Shown: positions 11,480 to 22,498 of the stretch, in pieces
Layout: the number at the start of each line of letters is the position of its first letter
How positions within the stretch are numbered: position 1 is the first letter of the stretch
Source: Castor canadensis
Lineage: Eukaryota > Chordata > Mammalia > Rodentia > Castoridae
Assembly: GCF_047511655.1 (NCBI RefSeq)
Contig: NC_133403.1
Location: forward strand, 15,249,014 to 15,313,013
Reading direction: 5' to 3'
Length of the DNA: 64,000 bases
Notes under the pieces: generated by a model
Database searches by the model: none
What the model saw: only the letters and a program-made list of their open reading frames with translations
Told to the model about the DNA's origin: nothing
Program-made: the position numbers and the translations under genes

Positions 11480-12090
11480 GTTATAAAAATAAATGGTGTC
11501 ATCTTTCTTTTAACTTTAATTTTGTCTGTCCTCCTGCTATGTATAACCTTATTAAAATTTTTAGTTCTTATAATGAATTATTATTGGTAAACAGTGACAA
11601 AATAGATGAATGAGTGTTTACTTGCAAGATCATTTTTGATTTACCCCCCATCACTGAAAAATCTCTTCAGAATTTGTGCTGGCAGACCTGTTAATCTCAT
11701 TCCTGATCATCAATGGACGCTTTGAATTGTTTACCATTATATGGATCATTACTCATTTGCAGACAGATTTATTTGCTTACTTAAGGACTTTTAGTGATTA
11801 TAATACAATCACATTCTTATATAAATTTGACTTTGAAATTTGAATTTTGAATGTGTTTTACAATACCTGAATAAATAGCATTCTGTAGTATTAGGTTACA
11901 TTTTAAAAATAACTGGACTTAGATTACAAACGTTCCTTAGAATGTGGGAATATCTCTAACAGACACACAAGTTTGCAAATTAATTAAAATTAATTTAATT
12001 TTAAAGTTTTTGTAGTGCTAAATGTGGAACACAAACCCTCACTTTTACTAGGCAAATGCTATTCCCCAATGTTATTTATTTTATTTTTGT
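11480..12090. repeat. Local direct duplication, right copy
   Basis: Right partner of 10220-11020; includes its own degenerate SINE head at 12012-12085 (minus strand). Confidence 0.7.
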
Positions 12091-12119
12091 TGTAGATTTT
12101 GAACACAAATTCCATGAAT

Positions 12120-12790
12120 GCTCATCACATCTTTGTATCTATATTTTCATTAGGTATTTTAAACATTAACACACAATATCCAACACACAGAGTATAATAT
12201 TTGATACACAGAAAGTATAAAGATAAAATGTGAAAAATAATATCCATCAATTAAACATCTATCATATATTTTCAATTGGAGGAATGCTAACACTCCTCTC
12301 CTGTTATTTTGAAGAATGCAAAATAATGTTTTAAACTATGTTTTCCCATTGTGCTACAGATTACTAGAACTGTTTCCTCTTAACTGTATTTGATAACCAT
12401 TCCTCCTCACTCCACCCCCTCTCTCTTTCAATGAGATCCAATATTATCTTCTGTGCACCAGTGAGAAAATGTGGTATTTCTCCTTGTCAACATGGCATTT
12501 TGCAGCTAAAATCTATTCCTTTAATTATATAATCATTACAAAAGTGACATTCTTTTTTGACTAAATAATGTTTCAATGTCTACACATTACACAATTTTGG
12601 TCTATCTATCCACTGGTAGTACTTGGTGGATTATGAATAATATTGAATAAACAAGTGATTTTAGATGTTTTTTTCATACACAGACTACACGTTTTTTGTA
12701 TTTTTACTTACAAATGGCACTGCTGGATCATATGATTGATCTGTTTTTAATTTTCAAGGAAACTTCCATAGAGTTTTCAAAAACAGCTGC
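12120..12790 (-). mobile_element. Old L1 3' end (antisense)
   Basis: On the minus strand this reads as the L1 ORF2 C-terminus and 3'UTR: landmarks include 'atccactggtagtac', 'ttacttacaaatggcac' and 'tggatcatatgatt', typical of old L1 tails. The open frames over it are shadows. Confidence 0.55.
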
Positions 12791-13099
12791 ACTGGATGTG
12801 GGGAAAGATAGCAGACTTGAAAGTCTGTTCAACTGTGAGAAGATTCAGGATAATGAAGAAAAAAGAATGAAAGAACATTAGGAAACTTGAAAGTTGGGCA
12901 GAACAGAAGGAAAAATGGGGAAACATAAATGTCACAATCAAATTAGGAAACCAACATAAGGTACAGGCACAGTTCAGCATGTAAGAAGGGGAGAGAAACA
13001 AAACCATCTTCACAAGGATCACTAAGTGACTTTGGTGACATTGTAGCATATCTGGCTGTGGAACAGCTCTCATTTCCCTCAACATTAAGTCAAGTGTTG

Positions 13100-14510
13100 G
13101 AATTCAGTGTGACGCGTGACAAAGGCTTCTCCTCAATGACAGGCTAGTCTATGAAATCTCTTAACTGACAGACAGCTGAATGTTCTAGACTGAGCTACAC
13201 TGGGAACTTGAGAAGTAGAAAAACATATCCCTGCTCAGGGAATCATGGAACCCTTTGTTTCAATGTCTGCCTGTGAGAGGTCATGAGAGGTGCTAATGGA
13301 GAGTGAAAAATTCTGACATTAGACAAGTGAGATCTTTAAATTGCAAGGAGTTCCAGCAGTGAAGCATGAGGTAGTTGGTGACCACACCAGCCTTGGCAAG
13401 TAGCACGTCCAATCATCTAGGGATCACTGTGAAATACAGCACCAAATTGTGGCCTGCAATGAGATTGGTTTCCAGGAGCTGTCTGACAACTGCAGGTGTT
13501 TGCTGTCAGGTGCACCAAGAGCTCTGAAAACAGGCCCTGAGAACTACAAGATATCTTCAGCCCTCTCTCTCACAATTATTGGAAAACTGTTGAGTGCAGT
13601 CTGAAGACATTAAGACTGGGCTCCAGGAGCTTCCTGCAATTGTGGGTGCTTACAGCTAGGCTGACCAAAGCTCCAAGTGCAAGTTCTGTGAACCACATGT
13701 TTCCATTCCTCCTCTGATACAATGGATTCCATACAGCAATGGACTGCTGTATGGAATCTGAAAGCTCTTAGACCAGAAGGTAAAACACTGAGTCCTTCAG
13801 TTCTGTTGCAGATGTGCAGAACTCAGGCTGTTTTGCACCTCAACCACCCAAACCTTTCTGTGAACAACTCTAGGCTTGGAATCTGTGGGGCCCATAGATC
13901 AGTGAGATCCTGCCTGGTCCACAGGTTGCATACTTCCTTGCACATAAGTTTGGTCTGGTTCAAAAAGAAAAGAAGCTTTTAAAGTGGCAGTGGCAGAGAA
14001 GTGGATAACTGACCTTGACCTGCCCTGACCTAACCAAACATGCAACAGCAACCTGAAAACTAAAAACTACAGCTAATTTTCTTGCTTCTCTGTGATGCTG
14101 GGCATATGATCCAGGACACTGAGCAAGTGGGTGAATATTTGCTACTCAGCTACAGATCCAGGCAAGTGTTGAGGAGCATCACATCAACTCTCCATTACAA
14201 ACTCCTGCCAGATCATGAAGATCACTTGACCTGAAAGACTAAATGTGACTAAAACTCCCAATGAAAACCTTGGTTTCAGATTTGCAAACCTCAGCAGAGA
14301 GACACAAAAAATATGAAAAAAATAAGTCATCATACCTACCCCCAAAAGTAGCAACTTCTAAGTGTTATAGCAAATGAAGATGAAGTGTATTAAATCCCAG
14401 AGAAAATTCAAAGGAGTATATATGAGAATGATCAATGAAATTAAAAATGACCCGTATAAACACCTGAATGAATTCTAAGAGAAAACAAATAAAAAGGCTC
14501 AAGTAGAAAG
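13100..14510 (+). mobile_element. Probable old L1 5' region with start of ORF1
   Basis: The last ~160 bases (14350-14510) read as a degraded L1 ORF1 (MINEIKND, YKHLNEF) on the plus strand. The 1.2 kb before it could be the 5'UTR of the same element, with GC-richer blocks and clustered 'gctccaggagcttcctgcaa' type phrases, but I could not match it to the other L1 5'UTRs here. It ends just before the V2 relic. Confidence 0.4.
13725..13758. repeat. Perfect 14-bp inverted repeat (hairpin)
   Basis: Arms 13725-13738 (GATTCCATACAGCA) and 13745-13758 are exact reverse complements around a 6-base loop. Not associated with a poly-U tract or gene end; function unknown. Confidence 0.9.
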
Positions 14511-14532
14511 CCCAGTCCTTACTGAGAAGCCC

Positions 14533-14971
14533 ATGTCTCCTCCTCACAGGAGTCCTGGGGATTCTCTTCTCCATGGTGGGAGCTCCATTCTGTGAGTGTC
14601 TCAGTATTCCCAGGAGACAGACCTGGACACGGGGTTTCTGGTGTGTGACTGATCATGATGCTCTTTGCGTCCAAGTCTCCTGTTACAATTGCAGCTGCAG
14701 AAGTCAGCACCACACCTGGTGAAGCGTTCAGAGACCCTGTCCCTCACCTGCATTTTCTATATGACAAGTGATTACTGTTGGACCCAGATCTGACAGCACT
14801 TAGCAAAGGATCTAGAGTGGATGGGCACATATGTTCTTCTGGAAGAACTGACTACAGCACATCTTTCAAGAGCTTCATCTCCAACTCCAGAGACATGTAT
14901 AAGAACCAGTTCTCCCTGCAGTTGAGCTCTGTGACCATGGATTTAAAAGCCGTGCATTACTGTGTGAGATA
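14533..14971 (+). pseudogene. IGHV pseudogene V2 (V4-like, clan II)
   Basis: A leader-like stretch from ATG 14533 runs to 14591 with an intact donor GTGAGT at 14592. The acceptor AG is at 14674-14675 and the V exon follows. Framework 1 (QLQLQKSAPHLVK..ETLSLTC) is open and keeps Cys23. CDR1 is short, Trp36 is present (CWTQ), then an in-frame TGA at 14791-14793 falls in FR2. A 1-bp shift in CDR2 follows; FR3 (SRDMYKNQFSLQLSSVT) and the end (HYCVR) are readable in the new frame. Dead from one nonsense codon plus one frameshift, yet the FR3 and splice sites are well kept. No octamer promoter was found upstream. Confidence 0.85.
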
Positions 14972-15010
14972 TACAATGAAGGAACTTTCATGGGGGCCCT
15001 GACACAAATC
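14972..15010 (+). other. V2 recombination signal (degenerate 23-RSS)
   Basis: Heptamer TACAATG at 14972-14978 (5 of 7; the critical first base is changed), spacer of exactly 23 bp, nonamer ACACAAATC at 15002-15010, identical to that of V1. Probably inactive. Confidence 0.75.
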
Positions 15011-16400
15011 TCACTGAAGGGGACAGAATTCATGTCCAGTAGAAGGCAATCAAGGCTCACCCAGCTCTGGATGTCAGTTCAGAAAGAGGGATTGTCAGGA
15101 ATAGTCAAAGAATCCTTGTTAGGCTCAGTGGTTTTCTATCCTCTCCAACATCTCTTATACCACCAGAGATGTTTCTTTCCCCATTTTGCCATCTGTTCTC
15201 ACATTATCACTAAAGGAGGAGTTAATTTTTTCTATTTAAGGATTCCTTGGGAACTGTCACTAGAAAATTGTCTTCACTTAATCCCAGATGACCTCCTTTT
15301 TCTCCTTGATGTAAAAAATAACACAAGAGACCTCATCATTCCTCAATTAATAGTTTAGACGGAAATGTGTCCCTCAAAATTCCATAGAGAATCCTGGGTG
15401 ACAATGTAAACCAATTTATACTTCAATCTCCTAGAAATGTAATCAATAATTCGGCTGAGACAGCCAGGAAGTATAGTCCATTTCTGTGGGTGACAGGTGT
15501 TAAATATAATCAGGAAAGATTTCCCCTCAACACCAGAGCAGCAAAAAAAATATGAATTCTACCTGCCCACTTTTTTCTGACAGGAGAACATCTGTCTCAG
15601 GTGGGCAACAACAGACCTACAAATTTCTGCCCCTCAGGTGCCTGGACTCCCTGGATTGTTGAGTATCCTGGTCCACTTGCACACTGTGGTTCTTGATGGT
15701 CATGATTTCCCCATCTGTATTATTTTCTCCTGGATGGATAAGGAGGACACCAGATAAGCAGAGAATACAACTCAGAGGCTGCCCATGAGGGAGGTAGGAG
15801 GACAAGCTTGGAAATATAAATCATTGTCACCACTGCTGGGCCATGTTCTGGGTGAGGCTCTGAAAGGAGCTCTGGGAACTGTGTCATTAGATGGGTCATT
15901 CAGCTTCCACATTGAGAATTGAGATTGATAGAGGGAAAATGAGAATGAGATTCCTGGAGCCCTGCATGGTTCCTGCTCTCTCTCTTGGGTATACCAAAGA
16001 ATTTTCCTCCATCATATGACTTACCTTTGAACAAGTGAATTCAAGTGAAATCTGTCCTCAGACCATGAGGACCATGGACCAGTGCTCTGCTCCCTTCCTC
16101 CACCTTTTCTCTCATCTCCAGGTACAATAGGTGCTTCAATGTAAATTAGTCCATCAATATATTATGCCCACACATTTCCTAAGATCCATCTCATGTGTCC
16201 ATACTTCCATGGTCACTCTGTGTAGGTTATTCACACCTTGTTGGGTTTGAATTTCATGGACACACATGATTTCTGGCCTCCAAGGCAAGTGACTGCATTT
16301 ATGCCTCATCTTGAATTACAAGCACAAGTAGGGGAAATCAGGGTCAGCACTAAATTTTCTCATCACAGCTTTGTCTAAGTTGATGAAATGCTTACTTGCT
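15011..16400. other. Intergenic between V2 and V3, nothing recognised
   Basis: No gene supported. Short frames on both strands (e.g. 14990-15358) overlap the V2 RSS and show no family motif. The stretch 15540-16330 is GC-moderate and single-copy in this window. Confidence 0.4.
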
Positions 16401-16439
16401 GAACAATATATGTATTTATGAGGTAAGATAAAAATGTGT

Positions 16440-17520
16440 TTATATTGTCCAACATTGTTTAATGATTTTTAGGCTAATTAACATGTTCTTCACATTAACT
16501 ACCTTGTCATGTTTATGAATAGAATACCAAATATATTTTGTGTTAGCTAATTTCAAATATACACTACATAATTTCCATATTGTATCAGCACTATGCAATA
16601 GGTTTTTGAAATGTGTGTCTCTGTCAAAATGAAACACTGCACCGTGATCCTAGTATCTCCCTTTCCTGACCCATCACAGCCTCTGCAAATTACCATTTCT
16701 TTTATGAATTCCATCTTTTTATATTCACTTATATGGAAGACCATGCAGTCTTGTCTTTCTGTGCCCAGATTATTCCATGTAAGATTATACCATCTGGTTC
16801 ATCCACATTGTCAAAGTGACAGTATTTCCTTCATTTTAGGCTGAAAACTATCCTGTTTTGCAAAAGCACCACAATATCATTATCCGTTCCTTGTTTCAAG
16901 AACACTTATATTAACTTCCTTACTTGGTGCCTATAAATAACTGTGCCGTTATTGTGCATGTGTGTGCAGACATGACTTTGACAAGATTTCTTTCTATCCC
17001 TTATAAATGTGCTCATTAGTGGATGTGTGGGAGCTGTAGTGGTAGTATTTTTTTCTCTTGTAAAAATTTTATTAGCATATATGAGTTCTACATGGTATTT
17101 TATTTTGGTACAATATATCATAGTTAGGTTCATCCACATCATCATTCTCTCCTCTCCTACCTCTACTTAAAATGATTGCCACATGTTCATTGCTCTCTTT
17201 TCATGCAACAATATAAACTGTCTCAATTATATTGACCCTGCTATTCACCCTTGCCTTTTCCTAGTACTCAGCCCCCTAAAAGACCTGTTTTACATTCCTG
17301 TTCTACATTTCTACTTGCATATTCATTGTTAAAAGGGGTATTTCATATGTGAATATCTTGTATTTTAATGAGATTAACCCCTCTATTACTCTTTTTTACC
17401 CTATCCACACTACTCAGCCTCAGTGAATTTCATTCTAACTTCACAAACATAGATGTAATGTATTTTTCAATATCGCTGTGATTTTAATTTGCAATTCCCT
17501 CATGGTTAGAGAACTTGAAG
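16440..17520 (-). mobile_element. Old L1 3' pieces (antisense), degenerate
   Basis: Antisense L1 3'UTR landmarks: 'atatggaagaccatg', 'catccacattgtcaaa', then at 17050-17470 a stretch typical of an L1 3' tail read backwards ('attttggtacaatatatca', 'cctgctattcaccc'). Similar antisense tails lie at 20390 and 40640. Confidence 0.45.
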
Positions 17521-18430
17521 ATTGTTGATGTGTGGATTACTCATGTGAATATGAAATATCCATTTAAATATGTTAAATAGATTTTTAACTTATTTAATTT
17601 TGTTTCTTCGCTCTTAAATAGTTGGGAGTTCTCAATATATTTGGCCAGAAAGTCCTAATGGGGAGAATGTTTTTCAATAATTTCCTCACAATTTGTCAGT
17701 GGTCTTCACTTTGTAATCCCTCCCAGTATGGTGAAGAAAGTCAGTAACATAATGCAATCTCATTTGTCTGTTTTCTCTTTGGTTCCTGTGCATTTGGAGG
17801 TCTGACATATCTTGGTAGTGCTGAAGGCTAGAAAATCTCAGAGAGAGAGGGAACAGAGAGACTTTCACAGAAAACTCACAGGTTCCTGTCACTGGCAAAT
17901 AAATCAGAGATTACACAAAATGAGAAAGTACGGGGCAGTTTCATCACAGAGGACAGTACACCCTTGCAAGGGAATGAGGGCTTCTAAAGGGAGAGTCACA
18001 TGTTAGGGGCTTTGCTTGGTGGGATTTTATATTAAGATGGGGGATATTGTACAATGTTATATAGGTTATTTTATGACTAACACAATAGGAAAAGAATTAC
18101 TATTTCTTTGACATTTCAGACTTTGTGTTAGAAAGACAGACAAGAGGTTTACAGATGAAAGTGTTTTCAAATAAAATAAGTCCTACAAATCTAGGAATTC
18201 AGAATGGTCTGCATGGGTGTGTGTGTGAGTGTCTCTGTGTGACTGAGTATAGGTGTGGTGAGTGCACATATCTATCCAGGATCAGCACCTTCAACACATT
18301 TATTTCCTGACAAATCAAGACCCTGGGGATGATGAAGCTGACAAGAAAGGGCTAGCCTCCCTGAGAGATCAGCCAGCATCCTCCTCCCATGGGAGCCAGA
18401 TGACAGGGATTTGGCCATCCATCTTATGTA
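17521..18430. other. Upstream flank of V3, nothing recognised
   Basis: Unique AT-rich sequence with a short TG run at 18217-18241. No gene or repeat family supported. Confidence 0.4.
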
Positions 18431-18461
18431 CTCATATGCAGGATACATCTGACATGCAAAT
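18431..18461 (+). promoter_or_regulatory. Ig V promoter: heptamer-like plus perfect octamer
   Basis: ATGCAAAT at 18454-18461 is an exact copy of the octamer that Oct-1/Oct-2 bind in Ig V promoters, 102 bp before the V3 leader ATG. CTCATAT at 18431-18437 (5 of 7 to the heavy-chain heptamer CTCATGA) lies 16 bp upstream of it. No clear TATA box. Confidence 0.75.
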
Positions 18462-18562
18462 ACCCAATTACAACATCAGATGAAACTGCACATTTACTTA
18501 AATTTAGGCTCTTCTAAATGTGAGTATATTCCCTTGTAGTCACAAACATTATCCACAAGAAC

Positions 18563-18992
18563 ATGGAACACATGTGGATCTTTTATTTTGCTGCTGGTGA
18601 CTCCCAGATATGAGTGTCTCAGGTATTGTCAAGGATGACATGGCGATGCTACATTTGAGCAAATGACTTCCTTGTTTACTCTGTCCCCAAATGTCACCTA
18701 CCAGGTGCAGCTGCAGGAGTCAGGACCTAGTGTGATAAACACTTTACAGACACTGCCCTCACCTGTGGTGTCTCAGGTTCCTCCATTAACAGTGGTTACT
18801 ACTGGACTTGGTTCCACCAGCCCCCAAGGAAGGGCCTGGAATGGTTGGGGCAAATGGAATAAGATGGTAACACTTACTACAGCCTATAATTCAAGAGCCA
18901 CATCTCCATCTCCAGAGACACATCCAAGAACCAGTTCTCCCTGCATCTGAGCTCTGTGACCACAGAGGATAGTCATGTATTACTGTGCTGAA
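18563..18992 (+). pseudogene. IGHV pseudogene V3 (V4-like, clan II)
   Basis: Leader from ATG 18563 (MEHMWIF, as in V4 leaders), but the donor reads GAT-ATGAGTG where V4 genes have GAT-GTGAGTG, so the GT is lost. Framework 1 starts at 18702 ([17 protein letters not shown]). A 1-bp loss just before Cys23 shifts the frame; in the new frame CDR1-FR2 read [24 protein letters not shown]2 then has TAA at 18860-18862 and 18887-18889. FR3 (SISRDTSKNQFSLHLSSVT) is almost perfect, and there is another shift before the final Cys. Cis-elements (octamer, RSS) are the best of the six while the coding region is dead in several places. Confidence 0.9.
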
Positions 18993-19031
18993 CACAGTGA
19001 GGGGACTTCAGTGTAAGCCTAGACAAAAACC
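18993..19031 (+). other. V3 recombination signal (consensus 23-RSS)
   Basis: Heptamer CACAGTG at 18993-18999 and nonamer ACAAAAACC at 19023-19031 both match the consensus exactly, separated by exactly 23 bp. This RSS should be recognisable by RAG. Confidence 0.92.
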
Positions 19032-19336
19032 TGCCTTCAGGGGTGCTCAGGGCCAGCAGGGTAAGTTCATGACATGCAGGGAGGAATAGGCACAGACAGA
19101 GTACAGATTTAACCCCAAGAATAGGAGCAGTTTCTTTATCATGATTATGAGTGTATATCAGTATTGTCATCTAGTTTTTTGGAGAACATTGATGCTGTCA
19201 AACATTCCACTGAAGACAGCAACAAGGAATTACATGATCCCAGACATGAATAGGGCTAGGCTAAGAAACTCTGAAATTAAACCTAAAATTGATGAAAAAC
19301 CTTAGAAATGTATATTTCAGAATTGTGATTTGTGTA

Positions 19337-19966
19337 AGCTGTGTTACACAAACACTTAAACACACATCTTCATATACATACTCACAAACACATACTTGTA
19401 CACACATACTTGCACTCATATATGCACCATTAGACACACAACCATTCAGCACACACACTTCTTAAATACTCACAGATGCATATCACACTCACACACATTC
19501 ATTCACACATGCATACTCTCACACATTCTCACTCACACACCCTCCTACATACATTCATACGATCTCATGCAAAAGCATATTCTCTCCTTCTCTCTCTCAC
19601 ATACACATCACACACACACACAATACTCACACACACACTCATATACACTCACTCACACACATATTCAAACACACCATTTTGCATGCATTCACACACAAAT
19701 ACATGCATTTCTCATCACACATTCTTCTAAATATATTCATACAACATCACACACAAGCACATTCTTTCTCACATACACACACACAGATACCACCTACTCA
19801 CACTCATACACACATTTATACACACACCTTCTCATGTACACCTTATACACACTCACACAAATACTCTCACAGATTCTTACACATTCTTCTACATGTGTTT
19901 ATACAACATCACATAAAAACACATTCTCTCTTTCTCTCTGTCTGTCACTCTCTTTCAGACACACAT
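19337..19966. repeat. CA-rich minisatellite block with a higher-order period
   Basis: About 630 bp made of CA, CACT, CATA and CTCT variants. A longer unit recurs three times: the 'cattcatac' phrases at about 19552 and 19733 and a 'tttatacaac' version at 19898, each followed by 'catcac' or 'ctcatg' and a CTCTCT run, giving periods of about 182 and 162 bp. The 190-codon plus-strand frame here (His/Thr/Ser) is a simple-repeat artefact. Confidence 0.9.
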
Positions 19967-20389
19967 AGTGGAGGACATTAGGATAAAGTTGCCCACTCCT
20001 TGTGCAGTTGCATTTTGGCGTGGGAGAGTGGGAACTTGAGCATGGAAAGAATGTGGCACCTTTGCCAAAAAAAATAAAGAAGCAAATTTACATTGCCTCT
20101 ACGCATTTTAAATATTAGAAACTTATGCAAATGATGTTGACTTTCATTTCAATTTATCTTTTTTCCCCAATATAATAAACGAAATTCTCTCCTTTGTTGT
20201 GTCTGTCTGATGAGTTTTCAAATACCTTATTAATACTGACACATAGTACAATTTATTGTTTTTAGTGAGCATAATAATGTCACTTCTGTAAAACTGAGAT
20301 TCTTCTCCAATACTTCAGTTTAGACTTCTATATGTAATTATATAAATTTGATTTATTTTTTCCTGTTTCTTCTTTTTTATCTCTTTTAT

Positions 20390-20660
20390 TGTTGTTGTTC
20401 TAGGGTAAATTGTGACATCTACCCAAGTTAATACATCATAGTTTAATTCACCTTCTCCATTAACCTCCTTTATCCTCTTACCCTCATTCCTGGAATAGTT
20501 TCAACAGATCTTATTTTTCCATTTTCATTCATGAGTACATAATATTTCTATCATATTCACCCTCCAACACACCTTCCTTAAATTTTCCCCTTTTTGGCAG
20601 TTTCAAGCACCCAAACAAGAACTGGCTTACCTGCCTATTCTTCAGTCTTAAAAAAATTGT
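20390..20660 (-). mobile_element. L1 3'UTR fragment (antisense)
   Basis: CT-rich block similar in content and order to the antisense L1 tails at 17150 and 40740 ('attcaccttctccatt', 'ttcattcatgagtac'). Confidence 0.45.
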
Positions 20661-20774
20661 TTTTAATAAGATAAGGTATACAGGGAGTTTCATTGTGACA
20701 TTGCCATATATGTATGTGTTATAACTGGAATTGGCTCATCCCCTCAAATTTTCCTCTTTCTCTCTTGGTCCCAT

Positions 20775-20945
20775 TCCTTTTTAAAATTTTTTTCTTTTAT
20801 TCATATGTGCATACAATGTTGGGCCATTTCTTCCTCCTCCCCCCACCCCTCTCCCTTCTTGCCCCCTCCCTGTCCCCCTCTACTCTCTCACTACCAGGCA
20901 GAAACTATTTTTCCCTTATCTTTAAATTTGGTACCATGCTTATGG
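20775..20945 (-). mobile_element. L1 3' end of the young family (antisense)
   Basis: The reverse complement matches the 3' end of the full-length L1 (51880-52035): a phrase like 'aaatagtttctgcctgg', a G-rich tract, then 'ttgtatgcacatatgaataa'. The poly-T side lies at about 20780. Confidence 0.8.
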
Positions 20946-21490
20946 TGACAATTTCTTAAGATAAAGTATGGATGCATTTTTGTTACATGCATAAAATGCA
21001 TTGTATTTATTTTGCTGAGCCTTCATATGAATGAGGATTATTATTACCTTTCTTGGAATGGTGCTACCTATAGCAGACAGGTAGGTCTGCCCTTGTATTT
21101 TCAAGTTTTTAAATTCATATATAATGACTATGAGAAAGAGCATAATAATTAGATGCGTGTATGTGATGTGTGGTAGTAAAATCCAGGTAGGTGTCACATG
21201 TATATACTCAAACATTTTCATATGACTTTGGTAGGAAATCTACAAATTAGTCTCTCTTGTTATTTTGAATTATACAATATCTTTCCACATACTACAGTTA
21301 CTCTATTTTTCTTCAAAAACCTAGAGCACATTCCTGCTTACTCTGTTATTATACAATCATCCCTTTCACTCCCTGTTCTCTCTTCCCCTTTCCCAGCTCT
21401 AGTGAGCATTGCTCCACTCTCTTATTCTATGTGATTCATATTTCATCATCTGCAATGTGAGTGAGGTCATGTTGCATTTATCTTGCCCTG

Positions 21491-22470
21491 CAGTAACCCT
21501 AACTCGAACCCTACCCCTAATTCTAACCTAACACTAAACTTAGTCTGAGACCAAGACCTGGCCCTAACTCTAACCCAAACCCTAACTGTAACCCACACCC
21601 TAAGCCTACATTAACTCTAGACATAATGCTAACCTTAATCCTATCAATAGTCATAGCCAAATCACAAAGCCTACCCCATCCCTAGTCCTAGCATTAACTC
21701 TAGCTCTCGACATAGCCCTCACTCTAACCGTAATGGAAGCCCTAGTCTTAGCCCAAGACATAGCCCTAGGCCAATCCTTAACCTAACCTTAACCAAAATC
21801 CTATCTGTAATAATTACTGTAACCCTAAAGATAACACTAACCTAATCTAAACCTAAACATAACTCTAACCCTAAGCATAGCAGTAACCCTAGCCATACCT
21901 CTAGCCCTAGCCCTAGTCCTAACTCTAGCTTCAGCTCTACCCTAACCCTAACTAAAACTAGCCCTGGCCCTAGACCAATGCCAATCCTAACCATAACCTT
22001 AACCCAAACCCTAACTTTAACCCTTTTCTTAACCCTCCCATTCCCTAAATATAACAAATACCCTAACACTTACTCTAACCGTTAGCCCTAGATCTAGCCC
22101 AAGTCATAACATAATTGTAACACAAACCCTAACCCTTACCTTAAACCTACCCACACTAAACATATCCCTAACCGCAACTGTTACCTTACCCCTACCATAG
22201 TCCTAAACATAACCCTAACCCTAACCCCATACATAACACTAGCCATAGCCTTAGTCCTAACCCTAACTCAAACAGAAACCATAACCCTTATGCTAATCCT
22301 TCCAAATTCCTCAATGTAATCCTAATACTAACCATAACCCTAAACATAGCCCTAGCCCTAAGCCTAGCCCTAAGCCTAGCCCTAACACTAATCCTAGGCC
22401 TATCCCTAGTCTTATCCCTAACTCTAACACTAATCATAACTAGTCATATCCCTAGCCCTAACACCAACCC
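21491..22470 (+). repeat. Degenerate telomere-like (CCCTAA)n interstitial tract
   Basis: About 980 bp consist mainly of CCCTAA and its variants (CCCTAG, CATAAC, TCTAAC, CCAAAC), with short exact runs such as at about 22215. The C-rich strand is on top. Divergence shows an old interstitial array, not a living chromosome end. The minus-strand frame at 21842-22069 (Gly/Leu/Val/Arg periodic) is a translation of the repeat. Confidence 0.9.
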
Positions 22471-22498
22471 TAAAACAAAACAAAAATAATAATAAAAA

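Noticed and set aside
13360..13700. Possible additional V relic or exon
   Set aside because: I looked for a YYC end, an RSS heptamer and a framework 1 start and found none; the stretch fits better with an old L1 5' region.
14990..15358. 122-codon plus-strand frame after V2
   Set aside because: Starts inside the V2 RSS spacer and has no recognisable motif.
19396..19968. 190-codon plus-strand frame rich in His, Thr and Ser
   Set aside because: It is a translation of the CA-rich repeat; similar frames open in two phases, as expected from repeat sequence.
21842..22069. Minus-strand frame with Gly/Leu/Val/Arg periodicity
   Set aside because: Translation of the telomere-like repeat.
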